Assembly: GCA_964609465.1 (NCBI GenBank)
Contig: CAZSSQ010000128.1
Coordinates: 1 to 6,955, forward strand
Length of the DNA stretch: 6,955 nt
Reading direction: 5' to 3'
Origin: CAVSBT01 sp964609465
GTDB lineage: Bacteria > Chloroflexota > Dehalococcoidia > DSTF01 > JALHUB01
In this document: in pieces, positions 1-4,121 of the stretch
Numbering within the stretch: position 1 is the first letter of the stretch
Layout: each line of letters starts with the position of its first letter
Program-made: the position numbers and the translations under genes
The notes under the pieces: generated by a model
Seen by the model: the letters and a program-made list of their open reading frames with translations, nothing else
Database searches by the model: none
What the model was told of the DNA's origin: nothing

Positions 1-374
1 ACTTGAAGAAGCGGCTGGCCTGCGAGATCGTTGGCCAGTACCACAGCCCGAAGGCGGCCGATGCGGCGGAAGACCAGTTCACTCGCGTCATTCAAAAGAG
101 GGTCTCGGACACAGTTGCGCTTGCCGAGGAAGCGACTATCGGACTGGAAGTGCCGATCTCCAGCCTGGAGAGCTACGGAAACGACCTTGTGGCCCTTCTC
201 CTCGACCGCGGCCTGGTCCAAAGCAAGGGCGAGGCACGGCGGCTGATGAAGCAAGGCGCCATCGATGTGGACGGTCGGCCCATTAGTGATTTCAACATAG
301 CCGTCCAGCCCGGCATGGTGATTCGCGTGGGCAAGCACCGCTTCCTGCGCATCGTGGACGCTGACAAGCAGTAG
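1..374 (+). CDS. tyrS: Tyrosyl-tRNA synthetase, C-terminal part (5' end outside window)
   Basis: This is the last ~124 codons of a cytoplasmic class I aminoacyl-tRNA synthetase that charges tRNA-Tyr with tyrosine using ATP. The catalytic Rossmann domain and its HIGH/KMSKS-type motifs lie upstream of the window. The visible start, KKRLACEIVGQYHSPKAAD, matches the stretch that follows the catalytic domain in the TyrZ/Thermus-like TyrRS group (commonly xKKRLAREIVxxYH). Visible residues ~54-118 form an S4 RNA-binding domain, with the turn SKGEARRLMKQGAIDVDG at 74-91 and a final strand ending HRFLRIVD. The TTG at position 3 is an internal leucine codon, because conserved family sequence begins immediately there with no start region. 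The stop is TAG at 372-374. A hairpin-rich spacer follows. The S4 domain alone also occurs in other RNA-binding proteins, but the preceding linker makes tyrS the best reading. Confidence 0.85.
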   Translation, partial: LKKRLACEIVGQYHSPKAADAAEDQFTRVIQKRVSDTVALAEEATIGLEVPISSLESYGNDLVALLLDRGLVQSKGEARRLMKQGAIDVDGRPISDFNIAVQPGMVIRVGKHRFLRIVDADKQ

Positions 375-386
375 CCGGGGGAGCTC

Positions 387-404
387 GAGGGGGCGCAGCC
401 CCTC
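387..404. repeat. Short G/C hairpin, copy A of three in the tyrS spacer
   Basis: GAGGGG at 387-392 pairs perfectly with CCCCTC at 399-404 around a six-base loop. It lies 13 nt after the tyrS stop and no T-run follows, so it is not a convincing intrinsic terminator by itself. The flank CCGACA resembles the CTCGACA flank of the copy near 532-546, which suggests that the two are copies of one repeat unit. Confidence 0.5.
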
Positions 405-424
405 CGACATAAACCCAAGTGGGC

Positions 425-455
425 CGCTCGTGGTTCGACAGGCTCACCACGAGCG
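425..455. repeat. Palindromic repeat with TTCGACAGGCTCA core
   Basis: The 10-bp arms CGCTCGTGGT (425-434) and ACCACGAGCG (446-455) are perfect reverse complements around an 11-nt loop. The core TTCGACAGGCTCA (434-446) is the exact reverse complement of TGAGCCTGTCGAA at 477-489 in the next hairpin, so the same core occurs twice in opposite orientation within 56 bp. From memory, palindromic repeats with this core are scattered between genes in many bacteria, Chloroflexota included, in the manner of REP/MITE-type elements. I see no transposase here. Confidence 0.7.
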
Positions 456-465
456 AAATCCAGGA

Positions 466-508
466 GCCGCTCACCCTGAGCCTGTCGAAGGGCGAGCGGC
501 GACTTTTT
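466..508 (+). terminator. Probable intrinsic terminator of tyrS, built from a palindromic repeat
   Basis: The 11-nt arms GCCGCTCACCC (466-476) and GGGCGAGCGGC (490-500) pair with a single mismatch (A473 opposite C493) around the loop TGAGCCTGTCGAA (477-489). Three bases later comes TTTTT (504-508). A GC-rich stem plus a T-run on the + strand, about 90 nt after the tyrS stop, fits a rho-independent terminator. The loop is longer than usual and the T-run short, so strength is uncertain. The loop is the inverse of the 434-446 core, so this is a repeat copy possibly working as a terminator. Confidence 0.45.
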
Positions 509-531
509 GAGCACCCTGTCGGGAGAGATCG

Positions 532-546
532 GGGGGGCCAGCCCCC
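532..546. repeat. Short G/C hairpin, copy B
   Basis: GGGGG (532-536) and CCCCC (542-546) pair around GCCAG. An outer TGTCG (517-521) can also pair with CGACA (548-552), giving a larger two-tier structure. The AGCCCCCTCGACA flank parallels the AGCCCCTCCGACA flank of copy A. No T-run follows and no function is evident. Confidence 0.45.
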
Positions 547-559
547 TCGACAAGACAGT

Positions 560-597
560 CCGGGTGGGCCTGCCTGCCGGCAGGCAGGCCGGGTGGG
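560..597. repeat. 20-bp perfect palindrome flanked by exact 9-bp direct repeats
   Basis: CCTGCCTGCCGGCAGGCAGG (569-588) is a perfect even-centred palindrome. Immediately before (560-568) and after (589-597) it stands the same nonamer CCGGGTGGG. The direct repeat does not extend further on either side. The arrangement looks like a very small insertion with a target duplication. From memory, this palindrome recurs in uncultivated-bacterium genomes and leaves the spurious peptide CLPAGR in predicted proteins. The peptide is present here in - strand reading frames. How it moved, if it did, cannot be told from one copy. Confidence 0.7.
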
Positions 598-612
598 TAC
601 CTCTTTGAGGGT

Positions 613-630
613 GTGGGGGCTCGCCCCCGC
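613..630. repeat. Short G/C hairpin, copy C, abutting the next start codon
   Basis: GTGGGGG (613-619) pairs with CCCCCGC (624-630), with one G-T pair, around CTCG. It ends 5 nt before the ATG at 636, so in mRNA it would occupy the place where a Shine-Dalgarno sequence is normally found. It resembles copies A and B in its G-run/C-run design, but its flanks differ. Confidence 0.45.
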
Positions 631-635
631 CAGCT

Positions 636-1127
636 ATGGACTCTGACTTTCGCATCGACCTGGCCGAGGTGAACCGCAACCTCGATACGGCGGAGGTGGT
701 CTCCCTCTACTTCCCCCTCGTGCGCAAAACCCTGCTCATCGATGCCCGGCGCTCGGCGGTGGACGGCCCCATGATGAAGGTGGTGCCCATGGTCTCCACG
801 CCGGAGGAGCGCTTCCGGAGCCTGCGCCAGTTGCGCCCCCGCTTCCCGAAGCCGGAGAGCGTTACCATCATCCCCTGGCCCAAGTATGTTGGCAGCCTGG
901 TGCGCCTGGGCGTCTGGGACCACATTGCGAGCCGCTTCGCCGAGGCAGGTGACCCCGAGCTGATGCGCCAGTGCGAGGCCTGCCTCCAGGAGCTCCTTAC
1001 CGCCGAACGCGAGGAGGTCGGGCGAGCCATCCGAGGCGAGAACTTCCAGGACCTCTGGCGGCGCGGTGGGAAGGACGGCGAAGCGCACGAGGGCGAGGCC
1101 GGGGAAAAGGGCGACGGCGGAGCCTGA
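636..1127 (+). CDS. Uncharacterised conserved-looking protein, 163 aa
   Basis: I do not recognise a named family. The predicted protein is soluble, with no signal peptide or membrane segment. Residues ~17-50 look like a strand-rich segment (EVVSLYFPLVRKTLLIDARR, then MMKVVPMV). Residues ~56-98 hold a basic stretch ending PKPESVTIIPWPKYVGSLVR, and ~99-142 are mostly helical. Residues ~141-163 are a Gly/Glu/Lys-rich, probably disordered tail. Only two cysteines, C113 and C116 (CEAC), are present, which alone do not make a zinc site. G/C-rich third codon positions and coherent secondary structure favour this frame over the longer antisense ORF. ATG at 636 is chosen as the first start, although no Shine-Dalgarno sequence lies at normal distance and a GC hairpin sits just upstream. 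The spacer carries a probable terminator, so it may not be cotranscribed with tyrS. A terminator-like hairpin follows at 1167-1203. Confidence 0.6.
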   Translation: MDSDFRIDLAEVNRNLDTAEVVSLYFPLVRKTLLIDARRSAVDGPMMKVVPMVSTPEERFRSLRQLRPRFPKPESVTIIPWPKYVGSLVRLGVWDHIASRFAEAGDPELMRQCEACLQELLTAEREEVGRAIRGENFQDLWRRGGKDGEAHEGEAGEKGDGGA

Positions 1128-1134
1128 ACCGCTG

Positions 1135-1222
1135 GGGCATAGGACATAGGGCAAAGAGCACAAGAGAAAGGGCCGGCTCCCATGGGAGTGGCCCTTTGTT
1201 TTATGCCCTATGCCCTACGCCC
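1135..1222. repeat. Foldback repeat between convergent genes
   Basis: Outer arms of 19 nt, 1135-1153 and 1204-1222, are complementary at 17 of 19 positions. The two exceptions are A-C on the + strand (1139/1218 and 1144/1213) and become G-U pairs on the - strand, so a - strand RNA could pair across the whole arm. The arms contain degenerate heptamer repeats (ATGCCCT on the right side, reverse complement on the left). A second, stronger stem (1167-1197) is nested inside. The element sits exactly between the ends of the + strand 163-aa gene and the - strand fusA gene. Confidence 0.6.
1167..1203 (+). terminator. Intrinsic terminator, probably bidirectional
   Basis: AAAGGGCC (1167-1174) pairs perfectly with GGCCCTTT (1190-1197), and an inner CTCCC/GGGAG stem (1177-1181/1184-1188) extends it. 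On the + strand the T-rich tail TTTGTTTTA runs 1195-1203, which suits termination of the gene ending at 1127. On the - strand the stem is followed by CCCTTTCTCTT, a weaker but T-rich tail, 43 nt past the fusA stop, so the hairpin may serve both convergent genes. Confidence 0.7.
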
Positions 1223-1239
1223 GATGCCGAGCCCCCATC

Positions 1240-3312
1240 TCAGGAGCCTTCCCTCTCCTTCCGCGCCTGCTCCACGATCCTCTGGGCGACGTGCGCGGGC
1301 ACCTCCTCGTAGTGGCTGAACTGCACGCGGTAGCTGCCCCGGCCCTGGGTAATGGAGCGCAGGTCGGTGGCGTAACGCAGGACTTCGGCCAGCGGCGCCT
1401 GGGCCTCGATGATGCTGTTGCCGTCCTGGGGCGTCATGCCCAGCACCTTGGCCCGCTTGCCGTTCAGGTCGCTCATGATGTCGCCCGTATTGCTCTCAGG
1501 GACGGTGATGGTCAGGTTGACGATCGGTTCCAGGAGCACCGGCTGGGCCTCCTGCGCTCCCTTCTTGAGGGCGGCGGCGCCGGCGAGCTTGAAGGACATC
1601 TCCGAGGAGTCAACCGGGTGGTCCTTGCCATCGACGAGGCTTGCCTTGAAGTCGATGAGGGGGTAGTGGGCCAGGACGCCTTCGTGCATGGCCTCCAGCA
1701 CCCCCTTCTCTACGGCCGGTATGTACGTCTTGGGCACGACACCGCCCACGGTGCGGTTCACGAACTGGACCCCGCTGCCCCGGGGCAGGGGCTCCAACTG
1801 GATGGCCACCCTGGCGTACTGGCCGTGGCCTCCCGTCTGCTTCTTGTGCGTGTACTCGGCGGAGCTGCTGGCGGTGATGGTCTCCTTGTAGGGGACTCTC
1901 GGCGGTGTCAGCTCCAGGTCCACGCCGAACTTGCGGCGCATCTTCTCGGCCGCCACGTCCAGATGGGAATCGCCGATGCCGGAGAGGATGGTCTCGCCCG
2001 TGTCCTGTTCCCGGCGGACGCGAAGAGTTGGGTCCTCCTCGGTGATGCGGGCCAGGGCGGAGCCCATCTTGTCCAGGTCGGCCTTGCTCCTGGGGTGGAC
2101 GGCGGCGGAGTAGTAAGGTTCCGGGAAAGCGATTGGCGCCAGCACCAGGGGCTTCTCTCGCTGGCAGAGGGTGTCGCCGGTGGCAGTCTCGGACAGTTTG
2201 GGCACAGCGCCGAGGTCGCCCGCTACCACCTGCGACGCCTGCTCCTGGTTCTTGCCCCGCACCGTAAAGAGCTGCCCGATGCGTTCGGCGCTGCCCTTGC
2301 TGGCGTTCAGCACCTGGGAGTCTGACTTGAGGGTGCCGCCGAAGACACGCAGGTAGGTAAGCTTGCCCACGTAAGGGTCGGCGGCCGTTTTGAAGGCGAG
2401 CGCGGCCAGTGACCCTCCGGGGTCCACAGACAGCCTCTCCTCCGGTCCTGAGGGGCCCTGTCGCGCCACCACTTCGCCGATGTCCTTGGGCGAGGGCGCG
2501 TAGCTGACCAGGGCGTCCAGCAGCAGCCCGATGGCGATGGTCTTGGTGGCCGAGCCGCTGAAGACGGGAACGATGGAGCGGGAGATGGTGCCGGCCCGCA
2601 GGCCCCGGCGCAGTTCCTCCTCGCTGAGCTCCTCGCCCTCCAGGTACTTGTTGATGAGGGCGTCATCGGTCTCGGCGACGGCCTCCACGAGTTGCTCTCG
2701 AAAGCGGCCCACGGTCTCCGCCAGAGATGGAGGCACCTCACCCTCGCTCGCCTTCTCGCCCCTGTAGGCCTTCATGGTCACCAGGTCCACGACGCCTTCG
2801 AAGCTGTCCTGCGCGCCGATGGGCACCTGGGCGGGCACGCATCTCTTGCCCAGCGCCTTCTGAAGCTGGCTGAGCGTCCCGGCGAAGTCGGCGTTCTCAC
2901 GGTCCATGCGGTTGACGAAGACGATGATTGGAAGGTTGCGCTCCGCGATGAAGCCCAGGGCCGACTCGGTGCCGACCTGGACGCCGGAGGCGGCACAGAC
3001 GACGAGGACGGCAAGGTCAGCGGCCCTGATGCCGGCCTTCACCTCGCCGACGAAGTCGGCGTAGCCGGGCGTGTCGATGAGGTTGATCTTGTGGCCCTTC
3101 CACTCGCAAGCAAGGAGGGAAAGGTTGATGCTGAACCCGCGTTTTGCTTCGTCTGGGTCGTAGTCGGAGGTGGTAGTGCCGTCCTCGATCTTGCCCAGGC
3201 GGTTGATGGCGCCAGCCGCGTAGAGGGCGGCCTCTGAGAGGGCGGTCTTGCCGGTGCTGCCGTGTCCTACCAGGATGGCGTTACGGATCTCCTCGGTCCG
3301 ATACTCTTTCAT
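1240..3312 (-). CDS. fusA: Elongation factor G paralogue (EF-G-2/FusA2 type)
   Basis: A 690-aa cytoplasmic translation GTPase with full EF-G architecture. G1 P-loop GHGSTGKT is at 16-23, the switch I region ends RGFSI at 58-62, G3 DTPGYADF is at 80-87, G4 NRMD at 134-137 and G5 SGSA at 252-255. Domain II spans ~290-390, III ~395-470, IV ~470-595 (GGHGQYARV at 494-502) and V ~595-685. Canonical EF-G has AHIDAGKT and DTPGH. The GHG P-loop and Tyr in place of the G3 His place this in the second EF-G group, including Thermus EF-G-2 and mycobacterial FusA2, rather than the main translocase. Some members act on ribosomes, but their exact role is unsettled. The ATG at 3312 is supported by AAGGGAG (- strand, 3323-3329) ten bases upstream. 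It lies 72 nt downstream of the HicB-DinB gene on the same strand, and its 3' end faces the shared terminator. All GTPase motifs are intact, so an active protein is expected. Confidence 0.93.
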   Translation of the reverse strand: MKEYRTEEIRNAILVGHGSTGKTALSEAALYAAGAINRLGKIEDGTTTSDYDPDEAKRGFSINLSLLACEWKGHKINLIDTPGYADFVGEVKAGIRAADLAVLVVCAASGVQVGTESALGFIAERNLPIIVFVNRMDRENADFAGTLSQLQKALGKRCVPAQVPIGAQDSFEGVVDLVTMKAYRGEKASEGEVPPSLAETVGRFREQLVEAVAETDDALINKYLEGEELSEEELRRGLRAGTISRSIVPVFSGSATKTIAIGLLLDALVSYAPSPKDIGEVVARQGPSGPEERLSVDPGGSLAALAFKTAADPYVGKLTYLRVFGGTLKSDSQVLNASKGSAERIGQLFTVRGKNQEQASQVVAGDLGAVPKLSETATGDTLCQREKPLVLAPIAFPEPYYSAAVHPRSKADLDKMGSALARITEEDPTLRVRREQDTGETILSGIGDSHLDVAAEKMRRKFGVDLELTPPRVPYKETITASSSAEYTHKKQTGGHGQYARVAIQLEPLPRGSGVQFVNRTVGGVVPKTYIPAVEKGVLEAMHEGVLAHYPLIDFKASLVDGKDHPVDSSEMSFKLAGAAALKKGAQEAQPVLLEPIVNLTITVPESNTGDIMSDLNGKRAKVLGMTPQDGNSIIEAQAPLAEVLRYATDLRSITQGRGSYRVQFSHYEEVPAHVAQRIVEQARKEREGS

Positions 3313-3348
3313 GAAGTCCTGTCTCCCTTGCTGAGTCGGGCAAGGGCG

Positions 3349-3377
3349 ATCTTAACGTAGGGCCCTGGCAGCCGCAA
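3349..3377 (-). promoter_or_regulatory. Weak candidate sigma-70-type promoter for fusA
   Basis: On the - strand, TTGCGG (3377-3372) and TAAGAT (3354-3349) are 17 nt apart, 37 nt before the fusA ATG. They match the -35/-10 consensus at 3 of 6 and 4 of 6 positions, which is not much above chance at this base composition. It would let fusA be transcribed separately from recJ. Confidence 0.2.
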
Positions 3378-3384
3378 GGGACGT

Positions 3385-4092
3385 CTAGCTGTCGGGCAGG
3401 TTGCGGTGGTAGCGGGCCAGCAGGCTGCGGATGTAGGCTGTGTGCTCTCGGTCGTGCTCGAGGAAGCGGCGAAGCACCTTGCGCGCCGACCACTTCTCGC
3501 TGCCATGAGTGGTGAGGCGGGAGAGCTCGGCTTCCGTCAGCCGACTCAGGCGATGGTAGGCCCAACTGCGGACGGCCGTTAGCTGCGCAAAAGGCGGCTG
3601 CTGCGACTCCTCTTCCAGGCGGGCCAGGAAGCTCGCCTCAACCTGGGCCATGTGGAGCAGCGTCTCGTCGATGGAGGGCTCGTCGGGCGCAGGCCGCCAG
3701 TGGAGCAGGCCGTCAGGCACGTCCCGGAGGAACTCCAGCAGGTCGCGCCGGGCGTGCTCCATGAGTCGCACGGCCGTCTGCAAGTCGTGGTAGGAGATGG
3801 GCTCCTGGTCAGCGGCGAAGAGGGCGACAGGCCCGCTGGCCTCAGGAGGGTAGCCGCCGGCCGTGGAGACCTGCTCTACCACTTCGATCTCCACCCGTTC
3901 CGACTCGGCGGAGAGCGCCGGCGCCTCCCTGTGCTTGGCCAGCCAGGCCAGATACTCGCTGATGGCGTCACGCAGGCGTTCCAGGGCCTCCTCACGCGTG
4001 CTCCCCACCGCGAAGCAGCCGAGGAGTTCCGGCACGTGCGCCATGCACGCCCCGCCATTGCCCACCTCGAGACAGGCCCGATAGCGTGCCAA
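3385..4092 (-). CDS. HicB-like / DinB-like fusion protein, 235 aa
   Basis: Two domains are visible. Residues ~1-75 resemble the HicB antitoxin fold (partial RNase H-like), with RACLEVGNGGACMAHVPELL then GCFAVGSTREEALERLRDAI, matching the family pattern of strand, VPELPGC, G-T-EEAL and helix. Residues ~95-232 resemble the DinB/YfiT four-helix bundle, with candidate metal ligands H147 (LLHMAQVE) and H213/H217 (EHDREH) and the family-like end WSARKVLRRFLEHDREH. DinB-type proteins include metal-dependent thiol transferases and DNA-damage-inducible proteins, but the substrate here is unknown. No HicA toxin gene adjoins it and no DNA-binding domain is evident in the HicB part, so classic toxin-antitoxin function is doubtful. 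The TTG start at 4092 is chosen because GGAGGG (4097-4102, - strand) lies 4 nt upstream and the next Met (M17) would remove the first HicB strand. It begins 29 nt after recJ ends, so cotranscription with recJ is likely. Confidence 0.75.
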   Translation of the reverse strand: MARYRACLEVGNGGACMAHVPELLGCFAVGSTREEALERLRDAISEYLAWLAKHREAPALSAESERVEIEVVEQVSTAGGYPPEASGPVALFAADQEPISYHDLQTAVRLMEHARRDLLEFLRDVPDGLLHWRPAPDEPSIDETLLHMAQVEASFLARLEEESQQPPFAQLTAVRSWAYHRLSRLTEAELSRLTTHGSEKWSARKVLRRFLEHDREHTAYIRSLLARYHRNLPDS

Positions 4093-4096
4093 GTTT

Positions 4097-4102
4097 CCCT
4101 CC
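4097..4102 (-). promoter_or_regulatory. Shine-Dalgarno sequence fixing the TTG start at 4092
   Basis: The - strand reads GGAGGG then AAAC then TTG. The purine-rich match has near-ideal spacing and is the main reason to accept TTG as the start of the HicB-DinB gene. Confidence 0.65.
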
Positions 4103-4121
4103 GTCGGTCTCCAGCACCCTC

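Noticed and set aside
3..374. TTG at position 3 as a true start codon of a short S4-domain protein
   Set aside because: The sequence right from that codon is conserved TyrRS linker, and no leader or ribosome-binding site can be seen, so the gene is simply cut by the window edge.
375..635. CRISPR array or tRNA cluster in the tyrS spacer
   Set aside because: The repeats differ from one another, are not evenly spaced, and have no spacer structure. No cloverleaf or TTCGA-type arm in the right setting is seen.
471..1163. 230-aa antisense open frame opposite the 163-aa gene
   Set aside because: It runs through the palindromic repeats (contains the spurious GLPAGRQA peptide), has low-complexity composition and no recognisable domain. 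The + strand frame has better codon pattern and structure.
1210..2325. 371-aa open frame on the + strand over fusA
   Set aside because: Shadow of the confidently identified EF-G gene. Long antisense frames are expected at this GC content, and its translation is rich in G, H, L and V with no motifs.
3385..4092. HicA-HicB toxin-antitoxin module
   Set aside because: No small HicA-like gene stands on either side; the neighbours are recJ and fusA. The HicB part is fused to another domain.
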